From: Reddybacter sp041277045
GTDB taxonomy: Bacteria > Pseudomonadota > Gammaproteobacteria > Pseudomonadales > Porticoccaceae
Assembly: GCA_041277045.1 (NCBI GenBank)
Contig: JBGFSY010000002.1
Span: forward strand, 372,001-436,000
Direction of reading: 5' to 3'
Length of the DNA stretch: 64,000 nucleotides
Each line of letters opens with the position of its first letter. Position 1 is the first letter of the stretch. Positions 25,839 to 36,108 of this stretch are shown here, one piece after another. The notes below the pieces were generated by a model. That model saw only the letters and a program-made list of their open reading frames with translations, had not been told where the DNA came from and searched no databases. A program made the position numbers and the translations under genes.

Positions 25839-28562
25839 TTAGTGGCGTGTCTGCAGTAATTCTACTGTGTTACCAGAGGTTTCATTTTCAAGGTTCCGTG
25901 TGTTCAATTCCTGGCAAATGCTCTGTTCTATCTCTCGACATAGGTCAAGGTCGGTAAGTGGCTGGTTTTGCTCGTCGGTGAGATAAAAGACATCTTCAAC
26001 CCGTTCACCCAGTGTGGCAATTTTTGCGCTGTGTAAATGGAGCTTGAAACGCATGAATATGTGTCCGAGCTGGGCGAGTAGGCCCGGGCGGTCGGGCGTA
26101 ACCACCTCCAGGTAAGTGGTACGTGAACTATGATTGTGGTCGATCCTGGCAGTGGTGCCAATGGTCAGTTGTTTCAACTGGCGCGGGGTGCGACGGTTAA
26201 CTTCAATATTGCTATCGTCATTGGCCAGTAAGGCCTCTTTAAGTTTGCGCTCTACTTTGGCGGCTTTATCACGACGATTGGCGAAAGGTTGACCCTGATC
26301 GTCGAGCACATAAAAAATATCGTAGGTGTGATTTTTATTGCCGGTGTATAGCCTGGCATCATGGATGTCGAGTCGCAGTGTATCGAGGGTGGCGGCGATA
26401 ATGGGAAAGGCGTTGGCGAGGTTTTTAGTGTGTATAAAAATGCGCGTTACGCTGTTATCTTCCATACCGGCATCTTCGATCAGGATCACCGGTAAACTGG
26501 GGTCATCCGCGTCCAGTACGGCTTTCACGCCCCGGGCGATAACACTGGCGCTTTCGCGCAGAAAGAGCTCGCTGTCCATGTCACTCCACAGCGCGGTACT
26601 TTGCTCCGTAGTAATACCCTCCTTTTCGAGGAGTCTCAGCGTTTCGTTGCGGGTATTTTCAATCCATTTCTGCTTGTTAATGGGGTTTTCCAGGCCGCGT
26701 CTCAGGGCATCGCGGGTCTGGAAATAGAGTTGGCGAATTAATGAGCCCTTCCAATTGTTCCACAAGGTGGGGTTGGTGGCATTCATGTCGGCGATGGTTA
26801 GTGTTAGTAGGTGATCGAGATGGATTTGATCACCGACGATCAGGGCAAATTTGTGGATCACATCGGGGTCGGAGATATCCTCGCGCTGGGAAATACTCGA
26901 CATTAATAGATGACTTTCGACCAGCCAGCTGACCAGTTCGGTTTCCTGTTCGGAAAAACCGTGTTGTTGTGCAAAAACGGTCGCGTCGACCGCACCGAGT
27001 TTTGAATGGTCGCCGCCGCGTCCTTTGGCAATATCGTGAAAGAGCCCGGCGATAAGGAGTAGTTCAGGCTTGGGTAAGTTTTTCAGTACATGAGAGGCAA
27101 CGGGGAACTTCTCTTCCTCTTTTGCGTTACCGAGTCGGCGGATATTGCGAATCAGCTGAATGGTGTGGGCGTCGACCGGATAAATATGAAACAGGTCGTG
27201 TTGCATTAAACCGATGATGCGATCGAATTCGGGCAGGTATTTACCCAGAATGCCGTAGCGGACCATGCGCTGAAGTTGCGTTGTGAGCCACCCATTGCAG
27301 CGGAACAGGCGCATAAACAGCTTGCGATTAACGGGGTCGTTGCGAAAGGCCTCGTCGATCTGATGGCGATGTTGGCGGATTTGTCGGATGGTCGTCGAGC
27401 GCACGCCTTGAATAGAAGAGTCTTCACCCAGTAAGACGAAGATTTCTAGCAAGGCCGAAGGGTGGTTAAGGAAAACGTTATCGTCAGACACCTCAATATA
27501 ATCGTCACGTACCTGAAAGCGCGCATTGATCGTACGGATGGTGTTTTTCTTCTGACTCTTGTTGATGACCTCATCCATGTAATGGAGAAGCATGTCATTT
27601 TGCTCACGCATGGCCAGTACGATGCGGTAGTAGCGTTGCATAAACTGCTCGACCGCAAGCCGCTCTTTCGTGTCCTCGTAGCCAAACATCTGTGCCAGTT
27701 TGCGTTGGGAGTCGAAGAGTAAGCGCTCTTCGGGGCGCCCGGCGATCAGGTGTAAGCCATAGCGCACCCGCCACAGAAAGCTCTGGCCTTTACGCAATAA
27801 TTCGTATTCCTCGGCGGCAAGAAAGTGGGTGTTGGCCAGTTCGGCTAAGGTGTGCTTGTGAAAATATCGCTTCGCAACCCAGCTAATGGTTTGGATGTCT
27901 CTCAAGCCACCGGGAGCTTCTTTAATGTTTGGCTCCAGGTTGTACTCGGTATTACCGTGCTTTTCGTGTCGCAAGTTTTGTTCATCGTATTTGGCACGAA
28001 AAAACTTGTCCGCTGGCCAGATATTTTGGGGCCCGGTTTGTTCTTCCATTTTCAGGCGTAGGTCGACATTGCCAGCGAGAGTGCGGGACTCCATGAGGTT
28101 GGTGGCGACGGTGATGTCAGCCTTCGCCTCTTCAACACAGTGGGACAGGGCGCGCACGCTGTGGCCAATATTGAGTTGAATATCCCAGAGGAAAGTCAGG
28201 AAGCCTTCAATGCTGGCTTTGTAGGGCTTGTGGTTTTTGTTTTTACTCAACAACAGTAGGTCGATGTCAGAGTGGGGGTGTAGTTCGCCGCGACCATAGC
28301 CACCCACCGCGAGCAAGCTAATGTTTTTATCCCAGCTAAAGCGCTGCCAGGCGTGCAAAAGAATGCGGTCAATAAAAGCAGCACGCTCATGCACCAGAGT
28401 TTCGGTGTCTTCGCCTTGTTCAAAGCGGTTGTTGAGAAAGGTGTCAGCGGCGCGGATGGCATCGCGAAATACGGTTTTGGGGTCACCCGTGCTGAGATTG
28501 GCGAGAAAGCGCTTCTCGTCAAAAAATAGGGGGCTGGGCAAAGCTTCTGGACTTGGGTTCAT
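25839..28562 (-). CDS. glnD: Bifunctional uridylyltransferase/uridylyl-removing enzyme (PII modification)
   Basis: A 907-residue GlnD of normal length. The nucleotidyltransferase motif is GGYGRGELHPHSDIDLLLL (Gly-rich loop and DxD metal ligands), the HD hydrolase site is LFHDIAKGRGGDHS, and two ACT domains close the C-terminus (VTRIFIHTKN... and EVVTPDRPGLLAQLG). It adds UMP to PII proteins at low glutamine and removes it at high glutamine, setting nitrogen assimilation. It lies between map and dapC on the minus strand. Confidence 0.97.
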   Translation of the reverse strand: MNPSPEALPSPLFFDEKRFLANLSTGDPKTVFRDAIRAADTFLNNRFEQGEDTETLVHERAAFIDRILLHAWQRFSWDKNISLLAVGGYGRGELHPHSDIDLLLLSKNKNHKPYKASIEGFLTFLWDIQLNIGHSVRALSHCVEEAKADITVATNLMESRTLAGNVDLRLKMEEQTGPQNIWPADKFFRAKYDEQNLRHEKHGNTEYNLEPNIKEAPGGLRDIQTISWVAKRYFHKHTLAELANTHFLAAEEYELLRKGQSFLWRVRYGLHLIAGRPEERLLFDSQRKLAQMFGYEDTKERLAVEQFMQRYYRIVLAMREQNDMLLHYMDEVINKSQKKNTIRTINARFQVRDDYIEVSDDNVFLNHPSALLEIFVLLGEDSSIQGVRSTTIRQIRQHRHQIDEAFRNDPVNRKLFMRLFRCNGWLTTQLQRMVRYGILGKYLPEFDRIIGLMQHDLFHIYPVDAHTIQLIRNIRRLGNAKEEEKFPVASHVLKNLPKPELLLIAGLFHDIAKGRGGDHSKLGAVDATVFAQQHGFSEQETELVSWLVESHLLMSSISQREDISDPDVIHKFALIVGDQIHLDHLLTLTIADMNATNPTLWNNWKGSLIRQLYFQTRDALRRGLENPINKQKWIENTRNETLRLLEKEGITTEQSTALWSDMDSELFLRESASVIARGVKAVLDADDPSLPVILIEDAGMEDNSVTRIFIHTKNLANAFPIIAATLDTLRLDIHDARLYTGNKNHTYDIFYVLDDQGQPFANRRDKAAKVERKLKEALLANDDSNIEVNRRTPRQLKQLTIGTTARIDHNHSSRTTYLEVVTPDRPGLLAQLGHIFMRFKLHLHSAKIATLGERVEDVFYLTDEQNQPLTDLDLCREIEQSICQELNTRNLENETSGNTVELLQTRH

Positions 28563-28619
28563 GGCTGCTGCGGATTCTTTTTGAGAACAGATGTAGATAT
28601 TTCTTTCAGTAAGCGGGAC

Positions 28620-29390
28620 TTAAAAAGATTCATCTGGGCGGGCGGTGAGCACATCCACCCCGGTCGCAGTGACTAATAAGGTGTGCTCCCACTGTGCTGA
28701 CAGGCGCCCATCGCGAGTCTCCACCGTCCAGCCATCGGCCTTCAATTTGGTGTGCTGTTTGCCGGCATTCACCATCGGCTCGATGGTGAATGTCATGCCT
28801 TCTTCCAGCACCAAGCCGGTACCGGCTTTGCCGTAGTGCAGTACCTGGGGTTCTTCGTGGAATTCGCTGCCAATGCCATGGCCGCAGTACTCGCGAACCA
28901 CAGAGTAGTGATTGCTCTCGGCATGTTTTTGTACCACCTGGCCAATATCACCGAGGCGCTTGCCGGGCTTGACCTGCTCAATACCCAAGTACAGACATTC
29001 CTGCGCAACTTTGATCAAGCGATCGGCGTGGCTGGGGGTTTTGCCAATGCAAAACATCTTGCTGGTGTCGCCAAAATAACCGTCTTTAATCACCGTAATA
29101 TCGAGGTTGACGATGTCGCCACTTTTCAGCACTTTATTAGCGGCGGGGATGCCGTGACAAATCACCTGATTCACCGAGGTACAGATCGACTTTGGGAAGC
29201 CCCGGTAATTGAGACAAGCGGGAATGGCTTGTTGAACGTTGACCATAAAATCGTGGCAGATGGTGTCTAGCTCGAGGGTGCTGATGCCCGCCTGCACATG
29301 GGGAGCAATCATTTCGAGAACATCGGCGGCCAGTTTGCCGGCAATACGCATTTTTTCGATTTCTTCGGGGGTTTTGATGGTAGCGGACAT
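28620..29390 (-). CDS. map: Methionine aminopeptidase type I
   Basis: A 256-residue type I enzyme. The five metal ligands are visible: the two Asp of NLDITVIKDGYFGDTS, the His of GHGIGSEFHEEP, the Glu of TIEPM and the Glu of QWEHT, and the substrate histidine is in ICHGIP. It removes N-terminal Met from nascent proteins. It is divergent from rpsB, the common gammaproteobacterial arrangement, and leads the minus-strand run map-glnD-dapC. Confidence 0.96.
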   Translation of the reverse strand: MSATIKTPEEIEKMRIAGKLAADVLEMIAPHVQAGISTLELDTICHDFMVNVQQAIPACLNYRGFPKSICTSVNQVICHGIPAANKVLKSGDIVNLDITVIKDGYFGDTSKMFCIGKTPSHADRLIKVAQECLYLGIEQVKPGKRLGDIGQVVQKHAESNHYSVVREYCGHGIGSEFHEEPQVLHYGKAGTGLVLEEGMTFTIEPMVNAGKQHTKLKADGWTVETRDGRLSAQWEHTLLVTATGVDVLTARPDESF

Positions 29391-29537
29391 GAGTTTTGGC
29401 AGCGGCAGTGAATGAGCCCAACATTGTACCCAATTTTTAGGCTCTTATTGGAGATTAGCGGCTTGTGGGGCCTTAATTCTTGAGCATCTCACCAGGGTCT
29501 GAATTTACCTTGAGTTCTTCTAATGGCAGGTGGATTG

Positions 29538-29546
29538 TGGTATAAA
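29538..29546 (+). promoter_or_regulatory. Extended -10 promoter for rpsB
   Basis: TGG followed by TATAAA (29541-29546) is an extended -10 element; the -35 position has only TTCTAA. The bases after it (GCGCGCCCC) form a GC-rich discriminator, as in growth-rate- and ppGpp-controlled ribosomal promoters. The leader to the rpsB ATG is about 130 nt. Confidence 0.55.
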
Positions 29547-29636
29547 GCGCGCCCCGATGGAATGGCTGTCGGGGTTAACTTTAACGACTCACACTTACCG
29601 ACACATTGGCTTGGGTGCCTGCTTGCTTCGCAACGC

Positions 29637-29669
29637 GGGTTAGACAATGGGGTGGTGGAGGCTTAACCC
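29637..29669 (+). promoter_or_regulatory. rpsB leader hairpin, candidate S2 autoregulatory site
   Basis: GGGTTA (29637-29642) pairs with TAACCC (29664-29669) around a loop containing GGGGTGGTGGAGGC. It lies just upstream of the rpsB ribosome binding site (AGGA, 29673-29676). Gammaproteobacterial rpsB leaders are known to contain a conserved element through which S2 represses rpsB-tsf translation; the GTGGTGGAGGCTTAACCC block resembles that element from memory. Confidence 0.55.
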
Positions 29670-29685
29670 AACAGGAACCTTGATT

Positions 29686-30528
29686 ATGACTATGGTTAGT
29701 ATGCGCGATATGCTCCAGGCGGGTGTCCATTTCGGTCACCAAACTCGTTACTGGAACCCGAAAATGAATCAATACATTTTCGGTGCACGAAATAAAATTC
29801 ACGTCATCAACTTAGAGCACACTGTGCCAGCATTTAACGATGCTCTCGAGCAGGTTCGCCAGCTCAGCGCCAGTGGCAATAAGGTCCTATTTGTCGGCAC
29901 CAAGCGTGCTGCTCAAAAAGCGATTAAAGAAGAAGCCGAACGCGCGGGCATGCCCTACGTTTGCCACCGCTGGTTGGGCGGAATGTTGACCAACTACAAA
30001 ACCATTCGCGCCTCTATTAAGCGCTACCGTGATCTCGAAGCACAGAGCACTGACGGTACGTTTGAAAAGCTGACCAAGAAAGAAGGCCTGATGCGTCTGC
30101 GTTTGAAAGAAAAGCTCGAGCGCTCCATCGGTGGTATTAAAGACATGGGCGGCCTGCCCGACGCGCTGTTTGTGATCGACGTTGATCATGAGCGCATCGC
30201 CGTACAGGAAGCCAACAAGCTGGGCATCCCCGTTATTGGCATCGTCGACACTAACAGCAACCCCGATGGCGTTGATGTGGTCATTCCCGCCAATGACGAT
30301 GCGATCCGTGCCGTTAAGCTCTACGTAATGGCGATGGCTGATGCTGTGCTGGAAGGCAAAGCTGGCGGCGCTGTCGCTTCTGAGAAAGATGAGTTTGTTG
30401 AAGTTACAGAAGCGCAAGCTGACGCCGTTGTTGCCGAGGCCGCTCAAACAGAAGCTGCACCTGCCGCAACCGCTGAAGAACCTGCAGCTCCTGCACCTGC
30501 TACACCTGCATCTACTACAGAAGCTTAA
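29686..30528 (+). CDS. rpsB: 30S ribosomal protein S2
   Basis: Start placed at ATG 29686, giving [19 protein letters not shown] with AGGA nine bases upstream; the in-frame codons from 29647 overlap the leader hairpin. The 280-residue protein has the S2 core ([42 protein letters not shown]) and an extra C-terminal tail of about 40 residues rich in Ala, Pro and Glu. S2 joins late to the 30S subunit and controls its own leader. It is the first gene of the translation/envelope run. Confidence 0.97.
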   Translation: MTMVSMRDMLQAGVHFGHQTRYWNPKMNQYIFGARNKIHVINLEHTVPAFNDALEQVRQLSASGNKVLFVGTKRAAQKAIKEEAERAGMPYVCHRWLGGMLTNYKTIRASIKRYRDLEAQSTDGTFEKLTKKEGLMRLRLKEKLERSIGGIKDMGGLPDALFVIDVDHERIAVQEANKLGIPVIGIVDTNSNPDGVDVVIPANDDAIRAVKLYVMAMADAVLEGKAGGAVASEKDEFVEVTEAQADAVVAEAAQTEAAPAATAEEPAAPAPATPASTTEA

Positions 30529-30538
30529 GCCTTAAAAA

Positions 30539-30559
30539 CCGGCCTCCCATGGGGGCCGG
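30539..30559 (+). other. GC-rich hairpin after rpsB
   Basis: CCGGCCTCC (30539-30547) pairs with GGGGGCCGG (30551-30559), nine pairs with one T-G wobble. It is not followed by T residues and precedes the true terminator by about 12 bp; it may protect the rpsB 3' end. Confidence 0.45.
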
Positions 30560-30571
30560 ATTGAGATCGAC

Positions 30572-30597
30572 AAAAGGGGGCGTTGCCTCCTTTTTAT
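30572..30597 (+). terminator. rpsB-tsf intergenic terminator/attenuator
   Basis: AAAAGGGGGC (30572-30581) and GCCTCCTTTT (30585-30594) form a 10-bp stem with one G-U pair, a GTT loop and a T-run. It stands between rpsB and tsf, where partial termination is known to set the S2 to EF-Ts ratio in related bacteria. Confidence 0.75.
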
Positions 30598-30651
30598 TAA
30601 CTATTCACCGTGGCATAGCGCAATATGCCGAATTTATTGAGAGGATTTCCC

Positions 30652-31515
30652 ATGGCAGCGATTTCTGCTTCCCAGGTTAAAGAATTACGTGAGCGCACCG
30701 GTCTCGGTATGATGGAGTGCAAAAAAGCACTGGCCGCAGCCGATGGCAATATTGACACGGCGATTGAAAACTTACGTAAATCCAGTGGCATGAAGGCGGC
30801 CAAAAAAGCCGGTCGCACGGCAGCTGATGGCGTTGTCGCTGTCAAAGTCGCCGATGATGCTTCCTACGCTGTGCTGGTTGAAGTCAACTCAGAAACGGAT
30901 TTTGTTACCAAAGACGAAGGCTTTAAGGCCTTTGTTGCCGCTGTTGTCGAGAAAGCGTTCGCCGATAAGCAAAGCAGTATTGAGACTCTGGCTGCTGACA
31001 TGGAAGATGCCCGTCAGGCACTGGTGCAAAAGTGTGGTGAGAATGTCAACGTGCGGCGCGTACAGCTAGCCGAAGCTCCCGTTGTCGGTGCCTATGTGCA
31101 CAGTAATAGCCGTATTGGTGTGCTGGTCACTCTCGAAGGTGGCACTACAGAGCTGGCTAAAGATGTTGCTATGCACGTTGCTGCCGTTAATCCACAGGTT
31201 GCGACGCCCGATGAAATGCCTGCCGATGTGGTTGCCAAGGAAAAAGAAATTTATGTTTCCCAGGCCATTGAAAGTGGCAAGCCCCCCGAGATTGCTGAAA
31301 AAATGGTCGTTGGCCGTTTGAAGAAGTTTCTCGCCGAGAGCAGTCTTGTTGAGCAGCCCTTTGTGCGCGACCCCGATATTAAAGTAGGCAAGATGTTAGC
31401 CGATGCGGGTACGAGTATTAAAGGCTTCACTCGTTATGAAGTGGGCGAAGGCATTGAAGTTGAAGAAGTCGACTTTGCCGCTGAAGTCGCAGCACAGGTT
31501 AACGCCACTAAGTAA
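30652..31515 (+). CDS. tsf: Translation elongation factor Ts
   Basis: Start set at ATG 30652 ([24 protein letters not shown]), with AGAGG upstream. The 287-residue protein shows the N-terminal UBA-like domain with RTGxGMMxCKKAL, the core domain [12 protein letters not shown] and the coiled region near [14 protein letters not shown]. It recycles EF-Tu-GDP to EF-Tu-GTP. It is followed by a clear intrinsic terminator before pyrH. Confidence 0.97.
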   Translation: MAAISASQVKELRERTGLGMMECKKALAAADGNIDTAIENLRKSSGMKAAKKAGRTAADGVVAVKVADDASYAVLVEVNSETDFVTKDEGFKAFVAAVVEKAFADKQSSIETLAADMEDARQALVQKCGENVNVRRVQLAEAPVVGAYVHSNSRIGVLVTLEGGTTELAKDVAMHVAAVNPQVATPDEMPADVVAKEKEIYVSQAIESGKPPEIAEKMVVGRLKKFLAESSLVEQPFVRDPDIKVGKMLADAGTSIKGFTRYEVGEGIEVEEVDFAAEVAAQVNATK

Positions 31516-31523
31516 TTTATCTG

Positions 31524-31555
31524 CCACCGCGCGTTTAACAGCGCCGGTGGTTTTT
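31524..31555 (+). terminator. Intrinsic terminator after tsf
   Basis: CCACCG (31524-31529) pairs with CGGTGG (31545-31550), extended by imperfect GC pairs, followed by TTTTTG. It lies 9 bp past the tsf stop and separates tsf from pyrH. Confidence 0.75.
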
Positions 31556-31628
31556 GAAGTGCTAGTAATAAAGTAGTTCCAGAATTAACGTGTTGGACCT
31601 ATGCCGATAGACCGACGCCGACGAGTAA

Positions 31629-32366
31629 ATGCCGATGACTAATCCGAGTACAGATAAGAAGTACAAACGCATTCTCCTCAAGCTCAGCGGTGAAGAGCTA
31701 ATGGGCGATGGCAGCTTTGGTATCGATCCCAAGATACTGAACCGCATGGCACTGGAAATTGGCCAGTTAGTGGGTATCGGTGTGCAGGTTGGTTTAGTGA
31801 TCGGTGGCGGTAACTTGTTTCGTGGCGCGGCACTCAGTGCGGCGGGAATGGAGCGGGTGACCGGTGATCACATGGGTATGCTGGCCACGGTGATGAATGC
31901 CCTGGCCATGCGCGATGCTCTCGATCGCAATAATATTTCGGCGCGGGTGATGTCGGCCATCCCCATGAGTGGCGTGGTCGAGCACTATGACCGCCGCCGC
32001 GCCCTGCGCTATTTGTCTTCCGGTGACGTGGTTATCTTCAGTGCCGGCACGGGCAACCCTCTCTTTACAACAGACTCGGCGGCTTGCTTGCGCGGTATCG
32101 AGATCGATGCAGAAGTGGTATTGAAAGCGACTAAGGTGGACGGCGTTTATTCAGCTGACCCCGTGAAAGTCCCCGACGCCACACTGTATTCGAGTTTGAG
32201 TTACGATGAGGTGTTGGATAAGAAGCTGGAAGTGATGGACCTGACGGCGATTTGCCTGTGTCGTGAGCACCGTATGCCGGTGCGAGTTTTTAGAATGTCC
32301 AAGCCCGGAGCACTGTTGAGTGTGGTGGTGGGTGGCGATGAAGGAACATTGATCGAGGAATCGTGA
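31629..32366 (+). CDS. pyrH: UMP kinase
   Basis: A 245-residue hexameric UMP kinase of the amino acid kinase fold. Motifs: [41 protein letters not shown] and [13 protein letters not shown]. It phosphorylates UMP to UDP and is sensed by pyrimidine regulation. A second in-frame ATG at 31635 is an alternative start with little effect. It is followed by frr at 75 bp. Confidence 0.96.
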   Translation: MPMTNPSTDKKYKRILLKLSGEELMGDGSFGIDPKILNRMALEIGQLVGIGVQVGLVIGGGNLFRGAALSAAGMERVTGDHMGMLATVMNALAMRDALDRNNISARVMSAIPMSGVVEHYDRRRALRYLSSGDVVIFSAGTGNPLFTTDSAACLRGIEIDAEVVLKATKVDGVYSADPVKVPDATLYSSLSYDEVLDKKLEVMDLTAICLCREHRMPVRVFRMSKPGALLSVVVGGDEGTLIEES

Positions 32367-32441
32367 TCTAACTCCTACTGGCTAGTCAGTGGGCGTTATA
32401 AGCCGATCACCTTCGAACGGATCAACGACGAGAAACGAATT

Positions 32442-32999
32442 ATGATTAATGAATTGAAGGAAGATGCCCAGCAGCGCATGGGCAAGACGGTTGAAGCCCT
32501 GGGCCACGCACTGAATAAGGTGCGCACCGGTCGCGCTCATCCGAGTATTCTCGAGGGTGTCAGGGTTTCTTACTACGGCAGTGAAACGCCTTTGAGTCAG
32601 GTGGCGAATATTTCCGTTGCCGATGCGCGCACCCTGACCGTAACCCCCTGGGAAAAAAATATTGTCCAGGATGTTGAACGAGCCATAATGAATGCCGGCC
32701 TCGGTCTCAACCCCTCCAGCGCTGGTGAGGTTATTCGTATTCCTATGCCGGCGCTCACTGAAGAGACGCGTAAAGGTTTTATTCGCCAGGCTCGTAAAGA
32801 GGTGGAAAACTCCCGTGTTTCAGCGCGTAATATTCGTCGCGATGTGCTCTCCGATATCAAAGAGCTGCTAAAGGAAAAGGATATTTCCGAGGACGAGGAG
32901 CGCCGCGCTCAGGACGATGTGCAGAAAATTACCGACAGTTTTATCAATCAGATGGACGATATGCTGGTCGTTAAAGAAAAAGACTTGATGGAAATCTAG
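32442..32999 (+). CDS. frr: Ribosome recycling factor
   Basis: Exactly 185 residues, as in E. coli. Conserved [12 protein letters not shown] and [15 protein letters not shown] mark the three-helix bundle and hinge. With EF-G it splits post-termination ribosomes. It lies between pyrH and uppS. Confidence 0.97.
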   Translation: MINELKEDAQQRMGKTVEALGHALNKVRTGRAHPSILEGVRVSYYGSETPLSQVANISVADARTLTVTPWEKNIVQDVERAIMNAGLGLNPSSAGEVIRIPMPALTEETRKGFIRQARKEVENSRVSARNIRRDVLSDIKELLKEKDISEDEERRAQDDVQKITDSFINQMDDMLVVKEKDLMEI

Positions 33000-33091
33000 T
33001 CGCTGGCTGAATGCCGGCGCGGATGACCGAAGACAAAAGTACAATGCAATAAACTCAGAATAAAAAGCACAGGAAAACCCAGGGAAAAAAT

Positions 33092-33880
33092 ATGGCAGAA
33101 GTTTTGGGCAGTGATAGTGCCCAGCCACTTAGACATGTCGCGGTGATTATGGATGGTAATAATCGCTGGGCGAAAGCACGAGGTTTAGCCGGTCACGAAG
33201 GTCACCGAGCTGGCGTTGAGCGAGTGCGCGACTTGATTGAAAGTTGCCAGCGTCATCATGTAGAAGTGGTCACCTTGTTTGCCTTCAGCAGTGAGAACTG
33301 GCAACGCCCAGCGCTTGAAGTTAGCGCTTTAATGACGCTATTTTCAACCTATATAAAGAAAGAAGCTAAAGCCCTTCATGAGCGAGGGATTCGTTTGCAG
33401 GTGATCGGTGAGCGTGGGCGTTTTAGTTCACGATTGCAAAAACGCATTGCTGATGCCGAGGCGCTAACCGCCAATAATACTGCGATGATACTGGTTCTGG
33501 CTGTTGATTACGGTGGTCGCCGGGATATCGTCACTGCAAGCCGGAAGCTGGCGCAACAGGCTGTCGATGGCTCTTTGGCGATAGATGAGATCGATGAAGA
33601 ATTATTTGAAAAAAACCTTTCTCTTGCTGACCTTCCGCACCCTGACCTGTGTATAAGAACGGCGGGGGAACAAAGAATCAGTAATTTTTTACTCTGGCAG
33701 CTGGCTTACAGTGAGTTGTATTTTGCCGAGTGCTACTGGCCTGATTTTGATGCCGTTGCCTTTGATGCGGCTGCCGCTGCCTATTACCAGCGTCAGCGGC
33801 GTTTTGGTTTAAGTCAGGATCAAACAGCAAAAGGTTCAGGTCCGACTGGCAAACCTGCTCAGGCGCGAGTGAGTGCTTAA
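33092..33880 (+). CDS. uppS: Undecaprenyl diphosphate synthase (cis-prenyltransferase)
   Basis: A 262-residue Z-type prenyltransferase. The N-terminal AVIMDGNNRWAKARG carries the catalytic Asp, FAFSSENWQRP is the substrate-binding block, and LCIRTAGEQRISNFLLWQ is the C-terminal signature (here AGEQRISN instead of the common GGEQRLSN). It makes the C55 carrier lipid for peptidoglycan and O-antigen. Its stop overlaps the cdsA start by one base (TAATG). Confidence 0.95.
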   Translation: MAEVLGSDSAQPLRHVAVIMDGNNRWAKARGLAGHEGHRAGVERVRDLIESCQRHHVEVVTLFAFSSENWQRPALEVSALMTLFSTYIKKEAKALHERGIRLQVIGERGRFSSRLQKRIADAEALTANNTAMILVLAVDYGGRRDIVTASRKLAQQAVDGSLAIDEIDEELFEKNLSLADLPHPDLCIRTAGEQRISNFLLWQLAYSELYFAECYWPDFDAVAFDAAAAAYYQRQRRFGLSQDQTAKGSGPTGKPAQARVSA

Positions 33881-34719
33881 TGCTTAAACAGCGGATTATT
33901 ACCGGACTTGTTCTGGCCGTCAGTTTTCTCACCGCTCTATTTGCACTTCCCAACTACGGTTTCATCGCGCTAATGACGGCGGTGCTGGCCTACGCCGCTT
34001 GGGAGTGGAGCCATCTGGCCGGTCTCACCAACTCCGCTGGACGTGGCTTTTATATGTTTGCCGTTGTCGCCATTGCCGCCGCTTTGGGCGCATATCTTGG
34101 CTTTGAGCAGGACTTTTTACTCGCAGAAAAACCGCGCTTCTTATTACTCCTTGCCTGCACTTGGTGGGCGATAGCGCTACTTTGGGTGCAAAGCTATCCC
34201 AGTAGCGCGATTTTATGGGGCCGACGCTGGCTCTGTTTGTTGCTGGGTGTGTTCGTTTTATTACCGATGTGGTTGGCCTTTGCGGGTTTAATGTCGCTTA
34301 CCGAGGGGCCAAAGTTAGTCCTAGCAGTCGTGCTGCTGGTTGCCCTGGCCGATATCGGCGGCTACTTTGTGGGCCGCGCCATTGGTCGTACCAAGCTGGC
34401 GCCGAAAGTCAGCCCCGGTAAAACCTGGGAGGGCCTGTTGGGTGGCCAGCTAGCCATTGTGCTTGTGGTTGGTGCTACAGCTTCGTTTTTAGATATTGAC
34501 GCAGTGCGTATTGGCTTATGGCTCGGGTTAGCGATGGTGACTGGGCTTGCCTCGGTGCTGGGTGACCTGGTTGAAAGTATGGTTAAGCGCCATCGCGGCG
34601 TTAAAGATAGCGGCACCATTTTACCCGGCCACGGTGGTGTGCTCGATAGAATTGACGGCCTCACGGCAGCCTTGCCGGTGTTCAGTCTGGGCTTGTCTCT
34701 ACTGTATAATCGTCTCTAA
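33880..34719 (+). CDS. cdsA: Phosphatidate cytidylyltransferase
   Basis: A 279-residue polytopic membrane protein with about eight helices. The CDP-DAG synthase signature is present at the C-terminus: SMVKRHRGVKDSGTILPGHGGVLDRIDG (key residues K, D, HGGxLDRxD), and the central block GRTKLAPKVSPGKTWEG. It forms CDP-diacylglycerol from phosphatidate and CTP. Coupled to uppS by a one-base overlap. Confidence 0.95.
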   Translation: MLKQRIITGLVLAVSFLTALFALPNYGFIALMTAVLAYAAWEWSHLAGLTNSAGRGFYMFAVVAIAAALGAYLGFEQDFLLAEKPRFLLLLACTWWAIALLWVQSYPSSAILWGRRWLCLLLGVFVLLPMWLAFAGLMSLTEGPKLVLAVVLLVALADIGGYFVGRAIGRTKLAPKVSPGKTWEGLLGGQLAIVLVVGATASFLDIDAVRIGLWLGLAMVTGLASVLGDLVESMVKRHRGVKDSGTILPGHGGVLDRIDGLTAALPVFSLGLSLLYNRL

Positions 34720-34837
34720 CGTTCCCTTGATAAAAACACTTGATAAATAAGCCCTTGAATAGTGTCGTTGGTATGGCGGGCTATTTGTTCGTAAGCAACA
34801 ATTTTTATCACTCACGCGGTCGAAAGTTAATCTTGTT

Positions 34838-36010
34838 ATGAAGTCCCCAATACAAAAGCTCACTATTCTCGGCTCGACGGGATCAATCGGTGTCAGCACA
34901 CTGGATGTTGTCGCCAAGCATCCACAGAAGTTTCAGGTTTTTGCTTTAACCGCTAACCAGCGGGTGGCTGAGTTGGCCCAACAGTGCGAGCAATTTCATC
35001 CCCGCTATGCGGTCTTGGGCTCAGAGGCAGCGGCTGAGCAGTTACGTTCTTTGGTCGACAGTAGTGTTGAGGTGCTTTGGGGGGAAGAGGGCCTGGCGCT
35101 GGTCGCCGCCCACGCAGAGGCCGGCACAGTAATGGCGGCGATTGTCGGCGCAGCGGGTTTGTTGCCCACATTGGCCGCAGTAAAAGCCGGTAAAAAAGTA
35201 CTATTGGCGAATAAAGAAGTCCTGGTGATGGCGGGGCAGCTATTTATGGATGTGGTGGCCGAATCAAAGGCGACTTTGCTGCCCATCGATAGTGAGCACA
35301 ACGCGATTTTTCAATGTCTGCCCGCCGATTACAGTGGGCGCGAACAGGCGGGTGTGCGTCGTTTATTGTTATCGGCCTCTGGCGGCCCTTTTCGTACTAC
35401 GCCGCTCGCTGAGCTCGCAGCTATGACCCCAGACCAGGCCTGTGCCCATCCCAACTGGAGCATGGGGCGTAAAATATCCGTCGATTCCGCAACCATGATG
35501 AACAAAGGTCTTGAGTTAATCGAGGCAAGTTGGTTGTTTGCGGTGGAAGCGAGTGATATCGACATTGTCATCCATCCGCAAAGTATTATTCACTCGTTGG
35601 TTGAGTATAACGATGGTTCGGTGTTGGCCCAGCTTGGTAATCCCGATATGCGTACGCCCATTGCCCACGCGTTGGCCTGGCCAGAAAGGATTGATTCTGG
35701 CGTTAGCTCCCTCGATTTAATTGCCATTGCCAGTCTCAATTTTGAGGCGCCGGATGAACAGCGCTTTCCTGCGCTGATTTTGGCGCGAGCGGCTGCCGAT
35801 AGTCGCGGCGATGCACCGGCGGCACTGAATGCAGCCAATGAGGTGGCAGTCGAGGCCTTTTTGAATGAAACTATCGGCTTTACCCGTATCACCGAAGTTG
35901 TCGATAGCGTCATGCAGGCATGGCAGACGGGTGAACCTCGCGAGCTCTCTGCAGTCCAAGAGGCGGATAAACGTGCTCGGGCGATGGCTGAGCAGGTCAT
36001 AAGTCAGTAA
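34838..36010 (+). CDS. dxr: 1-deoxy-D-xylulose 5-phosphate reductoisomerase
   Basis: A 390-residue NADPH enzyme of the MEP isoprenoid pathway. N-terminal [14 protein letters not shown] is the dinucleotide site; [15 protein letters not shown] holds the metal-binding Asp and Glu; [19 protein letters not shown] is the active-site loop (quoted within 20). It makes 2-C-methyl-D-erythritol 4-phosphate. It follows cdsA after 118 bp, in the Pseudomonas order rather than the enteric one. The gap has no assignable promoter but is large enough to hold one. Confidence 0.96.
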   Translation: MKSPIQKLTILGSTGSIGVSTLDVVAKHPQKFQVFALTANQRVAELAQQCEQFHPRYAVLGSEAAAEQLRSLVDSSVEVLWGEEGLALVAAHAEAGTVMAAIVGAAGLLPTLAAVKAGKKVLLANKEVLVMAGQLFMDVVAESKATLLPIDSEHNAIFQCLPADYSGREQAGVRRLLLSASGGPFRTTPLAELAAMTPDQACAHPNWSMGRKISVDSATMMNKGLELIEASWLFAVEASDIDIVIHPQSIIHSLVEYNDGSVLAQLGNPDMRTPIAHALAWPERIDSGVSSLDLIAIASLNFEAPDEQRFPALILARAAADSRGDAPAALNAANEVAVEAFLNETIGFTRITEVVDSVMQAWQTGEPRELSAVQEADKRARAMAEQVISQ

Positions 36011-36108
36011 GTGTGAGAATTTGTACCGCTAAACTCTGAGCTAAACTTCGCATCAAGCTCGGAGTCAAGCTCTGGGCACACAGCTAAAACAAGACGAGAA
36101 AGTGTTAT

